IMG/VR virus record: IMGVR_UViG_3300045902_000726
Span: 1 to 51,957 of that record
Reading direction: 5' to 3' (one strand)
Source of the DNA: a virus
Length of the DNA: 51,957 bases
Positions 1-8,283 of this stretch are shown here, piece by piece. Made by a program: the position numbers and the translations under genes. Numbering within the stretch: the first letter of the stretch is position 1; every line of letters starts with the position of its first letter. Under the pieces are notes generated by a model. The model ran no database searches. It was not told where the DNA came from and was given only the letters and a program-made list of their open reading frames with translations.

Positions 1-127
1 AAAAACGACTGTGATGATGGCGTTAGCCTATGGCCTTAAGGAATATGGCTTGTCATTTTATCAAATCATTTTTGTAACTCCCACCCACAAAGCCAAGCGG
101 GTAATTCAAGAGAAGTTAGACTACTTT
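1..127. repeat. Terminal direct repeat marking a circular contig (copy 1)
   Basis: Bases 1-127 are identical to bases 51831-51957. The length 127 is a common assembler k-mer size, so this is best read as the overlap left when a circular or circularly permuted genome is written as a line. The helicase gene reads in frame through the join, which supports circularity. Unique length is 51,830 bp. Confidence 0.95.
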
Positions 128-1198
128 GGGCTACGGGTTCAGACAACCACCATCCATTCACTGTTAGGCATCAAAGCTCTACATAATGGGAAAGAGTTAA
201 GCTTCCAACCACTGACGACCAGAAGCTTCGACATTAGAGATTACAAGTTAGTGATCTGTGATGAAGGCTCGATGGTGGAAAGTGAGCTTCATGAATACAT
301 GCAGGATGCGTTAGTGCGATCGCCCTCTACTCGTGTCTTGTGGGTGGGTGATGATTGCCAAGCGCTCCCAGTGGGTGAGGCAAAAATTGCGTCAACTTTA
401 CGACTGCCCGATCGTTATCAGTTGTCCCAGGTCGTGAGGTACGGTGGGGCGATCGGGGAGATTGCCAAATCCTTGAGAGATGCCATTGACTCACCAGAGC
501 TACCAACCTTTCGCACCAATTGTTCAGAGGATAAGACCGAAGGATTTTTGCGACTCAAAAAAGCCGACTGGGAAAAGAGAATTCTCGAAGAATTCCTACG
601 TCCTGAGTACAAGAAGAATTCCAATCATATTCGGGCGATCGCCTATACAAACAATCGAGTTCAGCAGCTTAATGACATGATTCGGTCTGCACTGTACCCT
701 AACGCGCCTGAGTTTATTGTCGGGGAACGGCTTATTGCCCAAGAGGGGATTATTTTTAATAAGTATGATGATAGCGGTGCCATTCAGAACAGCGATGAAC
801 TGATTGTTACTGCTATCACTGAAGGGGAGATGGAAGGGTTTGAATGCTGGTATCTGAGTCTCACTGGAGACAGTGGGGACTATGGCGGCGTTCCTGTTCT
901 CAAGGCTCATAAGGTTACAGCGCATAAGGAACGACTGAACGAATTGGCAAGCCAGAAGCTATGGCAAAAGTTTTGGTACCTCAAGACCGAGTGCTTTGCA
1001 AACCTTCGATATGCCTATGCACTAACCGCACACAAGAGCCAAGGCAGCACATACAGGATTGCTGCCGTTGACATGACCAATTTGTCGATGATGCCCCGTG
1101 ACAAGAAAACGGGGAAGTTTCTGCGGACGCATCGAGAACGTAACTCTTTAATCTACACAGCCATCACACGGGCATCACACCTGGTAATCGCTCACTGA
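1..1198 (+). CDS. SF1 helicase, C-terminal part (gene continues from 51355 across the circular join)
   Basis: This is the larger part of a 557-residue protein that starts at 51355; the GTG at base 11 is residue 163 and not a real start. It is a RecD/Dda-like superfamily 1 DNA helicase, expected to unwind duplex DNA using ATP during phage replication or recombination. Visible motifs are Walker A GWAGTGKTT just upstream of base 11, the motif II-like VICDEGSM, LTAHKSQGSTY (motif V-like) and IYTAITRA (motif VI). DEGS replaces the more usual DEAS. The stop is followed 26 bases later by the primase gene on the same strand, so the two are probably co-transcribed. The family call is firm; the exact role is inferred from the replication neighbourhood. 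Confidence 0.9.
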   Translation, partial: KTTVMMALAYGLKEYGLSFYQIIFVTPTHKAKRVIQEKLDYFGLRVQTTTIHSLLGIKALHNGKELSFQPLTTRSFDIRDYKLVICDEGSMVESELHEYMQDALVRSPSTRVLWVGDDCQALPVGEAKIASTLRLPDRYQLSQVVRYGGAIGEIAKSLRDAIDSPELPTFRTNCSEDKTEGFLRLKKADWEKRILEEFLRPEYKKNSNHIRAIAYTNNRVQQLNDMIRSALYPNAPEFIVGERLIAQEGIIFNKYDDSGAIQNSDELIVTAITEGEMEGFECWYLSLTGDSGDYGGVPVLKAHKVTAHKERLNELASQKLWQKFWYLKTECFANLRYAYALTAHKSQGSTYRIAAVDMTNLSMMPRDKKTGKFLRTHRERNSLIYTAITRASHLVIAH

Positions 1199-1224
1199 TA
1201 ATTTCATCCCGTCACTACCTGACT

Positions 1225-3603
1225 ATGCTGATCAAACAACATGAAAACGAATGGGTGATAGCGTCGGGCGTCGGCAAGGAGATCACAGAATTGAATGTGA
1301 TCTCCTTTGTTGAATCTCGAACTGGTGATAAAGCCAAAAACCAAGAAGCCAACCAGGCAACCAAAGAGGCGATCGCCCAACGCCTCCTCTGGAAAAGTTA
1401 CAGCAACGATTACGGCTGGCTTGTGTCTGGGGTCGATCCCTTGACGGGCGATCGCTCGGATGCTGGCTTGCAATTTAAGCCCAACAAACCTATTGAGGGC
1501 ATGGGCAAATATCTGAGTCGCAAGGGTTCCGGGAAGGCTACCCCATTATTTTTGGCGATGCCCGATCCTACGTTTTGGCCTAACGTCGTTTCCGACGTAG
1601 CAATCAGGGTGTGTTTCACTGAAGGCGCAAAAAAGGCAGGTGCGCTGCTGACCTCTGGGTTTGCTGGCATCTGTATCCCTGGGGTATTCAACGCGGCTCC
1701 ACGGTCAATCTTGCAAACATCCCTGAGCTATTTCGTACAGCGTGGACGTGAGTTTGTTCTTGCCTACGACATGGACATGTACGAAAAACCCCAGGTCAAA
1801 ACGGCACTGGTTAGGCTTGCATTAAACCTGATCCGGCAGGGTGTATCAGTATTTGTCGCTACTTGGGATAAGGAACATAAGGGCATCGATGATCTCAAAA
1901 AAGCTAAGGGCGATCGCGCCGTAAAAGATGCTATTAATAACGCTCACCCATTTGAGCAATGGGCAGAGCAAAACGGGGTAGACATCAAGAATGGGGATGC
2001 TCAAGACAAGTGCAAACTCGCCAAGCAACTAGATGCACTTGATAAGGCAGTAGGGGATCGCCTCCAGTACAACGAACTTACAAAGCAAATTGAGCTAGAC
2101 GGGGAACCCCAAACCCTTGATGATCTAGAGCTAACCTTGGCAATTGAACACAACCTGGAATTCTCCGCCAAGTTTCCTTTGGTCGCCTATGGGGTCGCCA
2201 AGCGGTACAAGTACGACCCGATTAAAGATTATTTAGATCGCGTGTATGAAGAGCGTGGCGACAGCACAGAGGTTTTGAAAAATATTGCCAATCGGTACTT
2301 TGGAACAAGCCACCCCATCTTTGATGTGTTTATCAAAAAGTTTCTAATTGGTGCGGTCGCTCGTATTTGCCAACCTGGATGCAAAAACGACACAGCCTTA
2401 TTCCTTCAGGGTAAGCAGGGCTATTTCAAAAGCACTTGGTTTAAGGTACTAGCTGGCGAGGATTGGTTTGACGACTCGATGGGGGCGATCGGGGATAACG
2501 ATGAAAAAATGAAGCTCCATCGGGTCTGGATCAGTGAATGGGCGGAGCTTGAGACAGTGTTCAAACGCAAGGAACAATCCTTAGTTAAATCGTTGCTCAG
2601 TTCGTCGGTAGACAACCTCAGAAGGCCATACGGACGCGACGTGGAGTCTTTTAAGCGTCGGTCGGTCATTGTCGGTACAACCAACGAACCGGAGTTTCTG
2701 AGCGACCCTACGGGCGATCGCCGTTATTGGGTGGTTCCGGTAAGCAAAATAATTCCCGTTGAGGTTTTAGAACAGGAGCGTGATGCAATTTGGGCGGCTG
2801 CTGTGTCGTTGTATCGGTCGGGGTGCCAGTGGCACTTAACAGATGACGAATCAGCCCTTCAATCTGAGTTTGCAGAGCAGTTCAGAATGCAAGACGCATG
2901 GCACCAAATCGTGGTGGACTATCTAGACCGATTCAATCTTTCAATGGTCAACGTCAACTCAATCCTTAAGGAAGCGTTGCACATTGATGAGGAGCGCTTT
3001 GGGCACAAAGAAAAGATGAGGGTCAGTGACATTCTTAAGTCACTGGGATGGTCGCCAGCACTTAAAACGCTGGACGGCAAGAAGAGAAGAGTATGGGAAG
3101 CGCCATCGGAACAAGCAATGAATGTTGTACCTGTACCTGTTACTCAACCTGTTCCACCTTCAAATCCTTTACCATCAACCGTTTCCTCTACTAGTAACAG
3201 ACTAGAACAGCTTAATCATCATCAAGATCTAATAGATCTTAATAGGGGTACCCCCCAGGGGGGAGGGGGGGTAAAAAAAACGAATCTAAAAAATGAGGTT
3301 CAAACCTGTGCCACCTGTTCCACGCTACCCCCCCAAGCGACCGAAACCCTTGAGAGTGGGCGATCGCACGTTGGAACAGGTTGTCTGACCCCCCCTAGTT
3401 TTTTGGGAACAGGTTGTTCCCAAGCTATTACCGTCGGCATGTCGGGTGAGTATGTGGGCGCAGATAAGGGCTTGCAGGAGTTTTATTACGACGGCATTCA
3501 CGTCGTAGACATTATTGACGGGATGTTGAGGTGTGTCGGGGCGTTGCACCCAAATAGCTTTTTAACGATTACAGCAAACGAGTTTAGGCCGTGGGATGCG
3601 TAG
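1225..3603 (+). CDS. Primase / SF3 helicase (DUF3854-like Toprim + VirE-type ATPase)
   Basis: A 792-residue replication protein. The N-terminal third looks like the Toprim-related DUF3854 domain: FTEGAKKA at 131-138, then acidic AYDMD at 180-184. The centre is a VirE/phage-plasmid-primase type helicase: Walker A GKQGYFKST at 396-404, acidic WISEWAE at 435-441, sensor GTTNEP at 484-489 and DPTGDRRYWVV after it. Such proteins prime and unwind DNA at phage and plasmid origins. Residues about 634-733 are low complexity, rich in P, G, S and C, and are encoded by a nucleotide repeat also found between genes at 22.8 and 37.2 kb. A short ordered-looking tail follows (734-792). No good ribosome site is seen before the ATG. 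The 3' end overlaps the next gene by 13 bases. Confidence 0.85.
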   Translation: MLIKQHENEWVIASGVGKEITELNVISFVESRTGDKAKNQEANQATKEAIAQRLLWKSYSNDYGWLVSGVDPLTGDRSDAGLQFKPNKPIEGMGKYLSRKGSGKATPLFLAMPDPTFWPNVVSDVAIRVCFTEGAKKAGALLTSGFAGICIPGVFNAAPRSILQTSLSYFVQRGREFVLAYDMDMYEKPQVKTALVRLALNLIRQGVSVFVATWDKEHKGIDDLKKAKGDRAVKDAINNAHPFEQWAEQNGVDIKNGDAQDKCKLAKQLDALDKAVGDRLQYNELTKQIELDGEPQTLDDLELTLAIEHNLEFSAKFPLVAYGVAKRYKYDPIKDYLDRVYEERGDSTEVLKNIANRYFGTSHPIFDVFIKKFLIGAVARICQPGCKNDTALFLQGKQGYFKSTWFKVLAGEDWFDDSMGAIGDNDEKMKLHRVWISEWAELETVFKRKEQSLVKSLLSSSVDNLRRPYGRDVESFKRRSVIVGTTNEPEFLSDPTGDRRYWVVPVSKIIPVEVLEQERDAIWAAAVSLYRSGCQWHLTDDESALQSEFAEQFRMQDAWHQIVVDYLDRFNLSMVNVNSILKEALHIDEERFGHKEKMRVSDILKSLGWSPALKTLDGKKRRVWEAPSEQAMNVVPVPVTQPVPPSNPLPSTVSSTSNRLEQLNHHQDLIDLNRGTPQGGGGVKKTNLKNEVQTCATCSTLPPQATETLESGRSHVGTGCLTPPSFLGTGCSQAITVGMSGEYVGADKGLQEFYYDGIHVVDIIDGMLRCVGALHPNSFLTITANEFRPWDA
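3127..3422 (+). repeat. Interspersed repeat family, copy R1 (inside the primase gene)
   Basis: Copy R1 of a ~300-bp family (R2 22830-23120 on the minus strand, R3 37174-37490 on the plus strand). The order of landmarks is shared: ACCTGTACC and AACCTGTTCC near the left end, AATCC then CATCATCAAGA, a GTACCCC/poly-G stretch, GAATCTAAAA, ACCTGTGCCACCTGTTCCA, AAACCCTTG, and GGAACAGGTT near the right end. Here the copy stays open in the primase frame. It ends with a second GGAACAGGTT at about 3407-3416. Confidence 0.8.
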
Positions 3604-4073
3604 GTGTGGCAATTATTCAACCGGGCGATCGCGTTTGGTCTAAGGAAGCAATTAGGAGATCGCGTGTATACGAGGTCAGGAACGTGGTTAAACTTCGGGG
3701 TGGGCGATCGGCTATTCAAATAAACGACCCCGACGCACAGGCCATCAGAGTGCTACAGGAGCATGAGTTTGATGCACTGTTAGAGCGGGTGCCAAGGGTA
3801 GGCGATCGCGCCTTGGTGATTGGGGATGCCTATAGTAAGTGGCAAATCAAGAAGCTAGAGAAGGTAAGACCTCAAACGCCTACTTGGCATCAAATTATGG
3901 AAAGCGTAGATGGACGGGTGGATAAAAACGGCAAATATCATCACCCTTGGTGGGCGCAACACGTTGTCACGATCAAAGAAATTCAAGGCACAGATTTAAT
4001 AGGGGCGATCGCCCATACCGATTATGGTAATTGTCCGTTGTACTGCCTCCGGGTGTTTGGGGGTGGGCAATGA
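3591..4073 (+). CDS. Hypothetical protein, 160 aa, replication cluster
   Basis: I do not recognise this protein. It overlaps the primase stop by 13 bases and its own stop overlaps the ATG of the RNase H gene (ATGA), so it sits in a translationally coupled operon. The first half has two similar stretches, IIQPGDRVW and VPRVGDRALVIGD, suggestive of small beta-barrel folds. The middle is basic (KKLEKVRPQ), and the last third has an HH-P-WW cluster (KYHHPWWAQHV). Several residues come from HIP1 octamers (GDR, AIA). There is no signal peptide or membrane segment. The position suggests a DNA-replication accessory, but nothing in the sequence proves it. Confidence 0.6.
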   Translation: MGCVGVAIIQPGDRVWSKEAIRRSRVYEVRNVVKLRGGRSAIQINDPDAQAIRVLQEHEFDALLERVPRVGDRALVIGDAYSKWQIKKLEKVRPQTPTWHQIMESVDGRVDKNGKYHHPWWAQHVVTIKEIQGTDLIGAIAHTDYGNCPLYCLRVFGGGQ

Positions 4074-4564
4074 GAGAGATTGCGATTTACACCGATGGTG
4101 GGAAGCATCCCGATGTGACCTGGGGAGCATGGGCATGGATCGTGATCGCCCCTACCGGATTAATTATCAAAAACGATTCGGGATACCTCGAAGGCTCAAC
4201 AAACAACGGCTGCGAAATTTACGCGGCATTTCAGGGGTTAAGGGCGATCGCCCGTCGCGAAATTTCTATTGGGCGTTGCAATAGCATTCATGTTTATACC
4301 GACAGCATAGTGATACGAGATGCTATCGGCTTAAGTTTGATTGACCAGTGGGCACAAAACCATTGGAAGAAATGCGATCGATACACACTGCTGTCGGAAT
4401 ATCAATTGTGGGTGCAGGTGTACGACCAAATCTTAAAACTTCGGGATAGGGGGTTAAACGTTAATTGCTCATACGTCCCAGGTCACTCAGGGGTTTACTG
4501 GAACGAACAAGCCGATCGCATGGTAAAGGCTCGGCAGTCGGCACGACGATATCAAACCGCATAG
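4070..4564 (+). CDS. rnhA: Ribonuclease HI
   Basis: A 164-residue RNase H type I, which cuts the RNA strand of RNA-DNA hybrids and could remove primers during phage replication. The four catalytic carboxylates are in place: D in IYTDGG near the N-terminus, E in NNGCEIYAA, D in VYTDSIVI, and D in NEQADRM near the end. VPGHSGVYWNEQAD is the standard C-terminal His-loop. I chose the ATG at 4070 rather than a TTG at 4031 because it overlaps the previous stop as ATGA and the DGG motif then falls near residue 9, as usual. Length is normal for the bacterial enzyme. Confidence 0.92.
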   Translation: MREIAIYTDGGKHPDVTWGAWAWIVIAPTGLIIKNDSGYLEGSTNNGCEIYAAFQGLRAIARREISIGRCNSIHVYTDSIVIRDAIGLSLIDQWAQNHWKKCDRYTLLSEYQLWVQVYDQILKLRDRGLNVNCSYVPGHSGVYWNEQADRMVKARQSARRYQTA

Positions 4565-4573
4565 GAAACAATC

Positions 4574-5359
4574 ATGACCACAACACACGCGATCGCCCCA
4601 TTCCCACCACTACTTAAATGGGCAGGGCGTAAGTGGAACTCCAACGTTGCAACTATTCTCAAGGACTTTTACTCGCACCATCAGGATAAAACCTACATAG
4701 AGCCGTTTTGCGGCGGCCTGGGTAGCGTCCATGCCCTCAACCCTGCCAAAGCGATTCTAGGGGATTCTAACCCTTGGCTAATCAATTTTTATCAGACCCT
4801 TCCCGACTATCCTGACTATGGCTTTGACCCAAACACAGCGGATTACTATCAGGTGCGTCAGTGGTTTAATACACGTCGCGCTACGGGCGATCGCCTCTTA
4901 TCCGCCCTATGGTTCTACTATCTGAACAAGGCAGGGTTCAACGGGCTGTGTCGATTTAATCAGCGTGGTGAGTTTAATGTCTCTCAGGGTTCCTATAAGA
5001 CAGTTCACCTTGAGCCTGATTTGAGCCAATGGCGATCGCTCTATTCTGCTTACAAATTTGTGTGTTGCGACTATCAAGAGATGGTCATTGATAGTAAATC
5101 GTTCCTCTACCTTGACCCTCCCTACTATGCTGGATTCACTGAGTATTCGGGTGAGTCATGGGGATGGGAACAGCAAGAGCAATTGGCACTATGGGCGATT
5201 AGACAACCATGCCCGGTGGTAGCGTCAAATACTTGGGACGCTCGGATTGTTGATTTGTATTCAGAACTGGGCTTCCAAGTTCAACCAGTGACCATGAAAA
5301 GATCGATTAGGGCAACGGGCGATCGCGTGTGCGTAGAGATGCTGGCATGGAGGATGTAG
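4574..5359 (+). CDS. dam: DNA adenine methyltransferase, Dam (D12) class
   Basis: A 261-residue N6-adenine methyltransferase. It has the class layout: LKWAGRKW near residue 14-21 (S-adenosylmethionine site), EPFCGGLGSV near 44-53 (FxGxG motif), and the catalytic LDPPYYAG near 175. Dam-type enzymes usually methylate the adenine of GATC. That sequence is the core of GCGATCGC, which fills this genome, so the enzyme would modify the phage many times over; target specificity is inferred from the family. It may protect from restriction or regulate binding at GATC-containing sites. The gene follows rnhA by 9 bases. Confidence 0.9.
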   Translation: MTTTHAIAPFPPLLKWAGRKWNSNVATILKDFYSHHQDKTYIEPFCGGLGSVHALNPAKAILGDSNPWLINFYQTLPDYPDYGFDPNTADYYQVRQWFNTRRATGDRLLSALWFYYLNKAGFNGLCRFNQRGEFNVSQGSYKTVHLEPDLSQWRSLYSAYKFVCCDYQEMVIDSKSFLYLDPPYYAGFTEYSGESWGWEQQEQLALWAIRQPCPVVASNTWDARIVDLYSELGFQVQPVTMKRSIRATGDRVCVEMLAWRM

Positions 5360-5361
5360 TG

Positions 5362-5721
5362 ATGCCAATAACCAAACAAAACAAAAAACGATACCCGGCA
5401 AACTGGAAAGCGATCGCGCTCTCCATTAAAGACGAATCAGGTTGGATGTGTGAATGTTGTGCTAAGCCATGCCGAAGGACAGCGCATGGTGAATCCTGGC
5501 ATGAATTTATGACAAGGTTAGAAGAACATCATGAAACCTGGTATCACGCGATCGCCTCTCACGGTTCTAAGCCACAACAATTTACACTCACCGTTGCACA
5601 TTTGGATCACGTACCGGAAAACTGCGATCGCTCCAACCTGAAAGCCATGTGTTCCGTATGCCATCTACAATACGACGCTGATCATCACGCCCAATCTCGC
5701 AAAGCAAACCCCAAGCCATGA
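5362..5721 (+). CDS. HNH-like zinc-binding nuclease domain protein
   Basis: A 119-residue protein with two CxxC zinc pairs, CECCAKPC near the N-terminus and CSVCHLQYD near the C-terminus, around VAHLDHVPENCDRSNL. This is the HNH nuclease pattern: His-Asp/His then Asn, held by zinc. Possible roles are a DNA nick or cut during replication, recombination or packaging, but it lies with replication genes rather than beside terminase. The ATG at 5362 is preferred because GGAGG lies nine bases upstream; a start at 5329 would lie wholly inside the methylase gene. The stop overlaps the next ATG. Confidence 0.75.
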   Translation: MPITKQNKKRYPANWKAIALSIKDESGWMCECCAKPCRRTAHGESWHEFMTRLEEHHETWYHAIASHGSKPQQFTLTVAHLDHVPENCDRSNLKAMCSVCHLQYDADHHAQSRKANPKP

Positions 5722-6146
5722 CCTCATCCATCCAAGCCCATATCGATCGCCTCAAGGCACTGCAAGGGCGATCGCCCCAACCATCTCAACCAGTCACACC
5801 ACCCGCGCCTAAAAGCCCACCCAAGGCATCCAAGAAAAAGGATAAGCGATCGCCCGTCACTGAGCAGTTACCTTTGTTAGCTACCCCAGAAGATGCGACA
5901 GAACCTGAGTGTGCATTTGTCCATCCCATTCCCATTTACTCAAGGGAGATTGTAGAAGAAGGGCAGGCAGTAACAGCGCTGTATTTTAATCGTGCCCATT
6001 GGCGTTATATCGGGTGTTGCTGGGTAAACGATGGGCAGTGGTACGCAAAAACAGCAGGAAGCTTTGAAGAGGTGCTGTGTGGCGATCGCGATAGCGCCAT
6101 GCGCCAAGTAATTCAATTGTGGATTTTGGAACAAGAAGCGTTATAA
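5718..6146 (+). CDS. Hypothetical protein with Pro/Lys-rich linker and possible clamp-binding peptide
   Basis: A 142-residue protein, start overlapping the previous stop (ATGA). Residues 1-17 look helical; about 18-45 are a proline, serine and lysine-rich linker. EQLPLLATPE follows at about 49-58 and resembles the QLxLx beta-clamp-binding peptide. The C-terminal 70 residues are aromatic (HWRYIGCCWVNDGQWYAK) and likely folded. I do not recognise the fold. A clamp gene lies downstream in the same run of genes, so a replication accessory role is possible but unproven. A regulatory site and promoter-like sequence follow its stop. Confidence 0.6.
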   Translation: MTSSIQAHIDRLKALQGRSPQPSQPVTPPAPKSPPKASKKKDKRSPVTEQLPLLATPEDATEPECAFVHPIPIYSREIVEEGQAVTALYFNRAHWRYIGCCWVNDGQWYAKTAGSFEEVLCGDRDSAMRQVIQLWILEQEAL

Positions 6147-6160
6147 CTTTTTGATTATTT

Positions 6161-6178
6161 TGATAGTTTGTGCTATCA
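6161..6178 (+). promoter_or_regulatory. Operator TGATAG-N6-CTATCA upstream of the ruvC-like gene
   Basis: TGATAGTTTGTGCTATCA is a palindrome with 6-bp arms and a 6-bp centre. Its right half reads TGCTATCA, which could double as an extended -10 element for the gene starting at 6211. The same architecture occurs before nblA, the sigma factor, and the repressor. Confidence 0.6.
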
Positions 6179-6210
6179 CTGAGAGGTGAGTTTGACAAGG
6201 TAGGTAATCA

Positions 6211-6687
6211 GTGAACATTATTGCGGTTGACCCAGGACTTAAAGGAGGAATTGCTTACGTCGATGGTTTTGATTTTGGAGCAATCCCCATGCCGATTGCT
6301 GGAAAAGAATACGACTTGGCAACCATTAAAGAACTGCTGATAAGCGTCAAGCCTGACCTATTGGTTCTTGAAAAAGTAGGAGCAAGACCTGACCAAGGCG
6401 TAACTAGTATGTTTTCGTTTGGTAAAGGCTATGGCATGATTCAGGGTGTTTCTGCGGGGCTTGGCATCCCCTACGAATTAGTCACACCTCAGGCGTGGAA
6501 AGGAAAAGTCTTAAAAGGCACTGCAAAAGACAATGACGCTCAAGCTGCTTATTGCCGTAGAGCGTTCCCCAGTGTGTCTGTTCTTGCATCTTCTAGGTGC
6601 AGAGTTCCTCATACAGGCATAACAGCAGCATTATGCATTCTTCAATATGCAATCCGAGAGTATGACAATCCAGCACAAACAGCCTGA
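6211..6687 (+). CDS. RuvC-like Holliday junction resolvase fold with altered active site
   Basis: A 158-residue member of the RuvC/RNase H fold family; such phage enzymes cut branched DNA before packaging. D7 sits in AVDPGLKGG and the second acid E54 in LVLEKVGARP, both at the expected places. The third catalytic region, usually H-D-G-x-A-D-A, reads H-T-G-I-T-A-A at 134-140, so the usual aspartates are absent. The protein may therefore bind junctions without cutting them, use another acid (for example the DND at 107-109), or be inactive. GTG start; no other in-frame start fits so well. An operator-like palindrome lies 33 bases upstream. Confidence 0.78.
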   Translation: MNIIAVDPGLKGGIAYVDGFDFGAIPMPIAGKEYDLATIKELLISVKPDLLVLEKVGARPDQGVTSMFSFGKGYGMIQGVSAGLGIPYELVTPQAWKGKVLKGTAKDNDAQAAYCRRAFPSVSVLASSRCRVPHTGITAALCILQYAIREYDNPAQTA

Positions 6688-6961
6688 CTTATTGGGATTG
6701 ATTGATAGATACATCGATCTAAAAGCCCAGCAAAAAGCCATAGAGGGGCATCTAAACGAAATCAAGCCAATACTTGAGCAGTCACTTCAAGGCACAACGA
6801 TTAAACGCAGGGGATACAAGCTTTATCTTGCTACTCGCGAAACCTGGAATTATTCGCCTGACGCATTGACGGAAATCGAATCAATACGCCTCAAAGACAA
6901 AGCTCAAGGTAAAGCACTTCCAACCTACACCACCTATTTAGGATGCAAAAAAGATGAATGA
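6662..6961 (+). CDS. Hypothetical protein, ~99 aa
   Basis: Small, helix-rich protein overlapping the end of the ruvC-like gene by 26 bases; a start at 6647 is also possible. It begins with PDLLGLIDRYIDLKAQ, a likely amphipathic helix, then a basic patch TIKRRGYKLYLATRETW, and ends in YTTYLGCKKDE. The stop overlaps the next ATG (ATGA). The layout, with a helical N-terminus and a small beta segment, is like phage proteins that accompany nucleases, but I cannot name a family. Coupled translation with its neighbours suggests a replication or recombination accessory. Confidence 0.6.
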   Translation: MTIQHKQPDLLGLIDRYIDLKAQQKAIEGHLNEIKPILEQSLQGTTIKRRGYKLYLATRETWNYSPDALTEIESIRLKDKAQGKALPTYTTYLGCKKDE

Positions 6962-7169
6962 GTTACGAGCATTGGAGCAACAGCTAGAGAATGATGGGAT
7001 TTACCGAGAATCTCTAATTGCTTGCATCACACAACATTACCGATCCCTTCCTATTACCGAACTAGAAGCGATCGCCCATCAGGTCATCACACCAAAGCCT
7101 CAGAATCCCGAAGTTAAATATCCACAATTAGAACTATTTCCGGTATCCGATTATGCCAACAGTCACTAA
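6954..7169 (+). CDS. Small protein with C-terminal QLELF beta-clamp-binding motif
   Basis: A 71-residue protein whose tail reads YPQLELFPVSDYANSH. QLELF matches the pentapeptide QLxLF by which polymerases, MutS and clamp loaders dock on the bacterial sliding clamp. The next gene, overlapping by 17 bases, is a sliding clamp. The first 45 residues look helical (LRALEQQLENDGIYRESL; ITELEAIAHQVI), followed by a proline-rich linker. It may be a clamp loader surrogate, a clamp regulator or a host-clamp poison; the motif is seen, the role is inferred. Start overlaps the preceding stop as ATGA. Confidence 0.65.
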   Translation: MNELRALEQQLENDGIYRESLIACITQHYRSLPITELEAIAHQVITPKPQNPEVKYPQLELFPVSDYANSH

Positions 7170-8283
7170 ATCCAAAGTTGTCTCTACGACAGTTAGCCTC
7201 AAAGACCTGCAAAAGACATTGGGGATTGTTAAAAAGGCGATCGCCCCTCGTCCATCTCACCCGATTCTTGCAACGGTGAAAATTGAGATGGATGGAACTC
7301 AGCTTAGCTTTGAAGCTTTCAATGCCGAATACGGGATTGTCTCATCCATCCCATGCACGATTGGGGAAACCTGGGCAACCTGTGTTGTCGCTAAGCAGTT
7401 TGTTGACCTTGTGAATAAACTTACAGCCGACGAGGTCACCTTGGAACTTCAAGAGTCACAATTGCTTGTCAAGGCCGGAAAGTCTAAATACTCGTTTGAG
7501 GTTATGCCCTCTGATGAATGGCCTGAAATTCCTACTCCTGATAAAGATCGCATCGCATTTACCGACGAACTTAAAGGGGCGATCGCCCATGTCTCATATT
7601 GTTACAGCAAGGAAGCATACAAAGGCGTGATTAAAGGCGTTCATGTGGGTAGCTACGGCAAGAAAATTGTTTGTGCTGCTACCGATGGGCACAGGTTGAG
7701 TTATACCGAGATCGAAGTTGTATCAGAAGTGTTTGAAACAATGATTCCCGGAGAGGCGATCGCCCTTTTCAAGGGATTGCAGGATTGGAATGAAATCGTG
7801 ATTGAGCGTGAAGGAATCTGGGCATACAGCCCTAATGCTCGGTTTTATTGCCGTGCGTTGGAAGGGCAGTATCCTATGGTCAAGCAACTGATTCCAGTCA
7901 AGTTTCAGGACTCAGTGATCTTTGATAAAGATGAATTGCTGGCTGCGTTGGAGCGGGTAAAGCTCCTGGCTGCGAAAAACTTGTTTACGATGGTGTTTGC
8001 CGATAGTGAATTAGGGACAGCAACTCTTATCCCCAAAGGGGCTGAGTTATCAGAAGAGATTGTAACAGCAAATTGGGTGAGCGATCGCCCCTTTGCGTGT
8101 GGTTTTGACGTGAATTACCTTATTGATGGGTTAAAAGCTGTCACTGAGGATTTGGTGAAGATTGGATTTAATCCCACCGACAAAGTTACCTACAACGACA
8201 TGGAAAGCGTAAGGTCTCCTGTAGTCATTTCTTCAGGAGATGGCTATCCGGTAGAGCTAATCATGCCTGCTTTTGTCCACTGA
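7153..8283 (+). CDS. dnaN: DNA polymerase III beta subunit (sliding clamp)
   Basis: A 376-residue homolog of the bacterial beta clamp, close to the usual ~370-390. The N-terminus SLKDLQKTLGIVKKAIAPRP followed by HPILATVKIEM is the family signature of domain 1. SKYSFEVMPSDEWPEIP ends domain 1 and VCAATDGHRLSYTEIEV lies in domain 2. The last residues, VELIMPAFVH, echo the usual C-terminal xMPxR segment with changes. A clamp tethers polymerase to DNA; no phage polymerase is present in this window, so it presumably recruits the host replisome. ATG start overlaps the previous gene by 17 bases. Confidence 0.93.
   Translation: MPTVTKSKVVSTTVSLKDLQKTLGIVKKAIAPRPSHPILATVKIEMDGTQLSFEAFNAEYGIVSSIPCTIGETWATCVVAKQFVDLVNKLTADEVTLELQESQLLVKAGKSKYSFEVMPSDEWPEIPTPDKDRIAFTDELKGAIAHVSYCYSKEAYKGVIKGVHVGSYGKKIVCAATDGHRLSYTEIEVVSEVFETMIPGEAIALFKGLQDWNEIVIEREGIWAYSPNARFYCRALEGQYPMVKQLIPVKFQDSVIFDKDELLAALERVKLLAAKNLFTMVFADSELGTATLIPKGAELSEEIVTANWVSDRPFACGFDVNYLIDGLKAVTEDLVKIGFNPTDKVTYNDMESVRSPVVISSGDGYPVELIMPAFVH

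Noticed and set aside
1-127. Terminal direct repeats as real phage ends (cohesive or terminal redundancy)
   Set aside because: The repeat is exactly 127 bases, a standard assembler k-mer, and a gene reads in frame across it. It shows circular assembly, not the physical ends.
3245-3275. G-quadruplex in the primase gene as the main signal
   Set aside because: G runs are real (also at 37.31-37.35 and 22.97-22.99 kb), but they are part of the larger repeat family and are not conserved in strand orientation (C-rich in R2).
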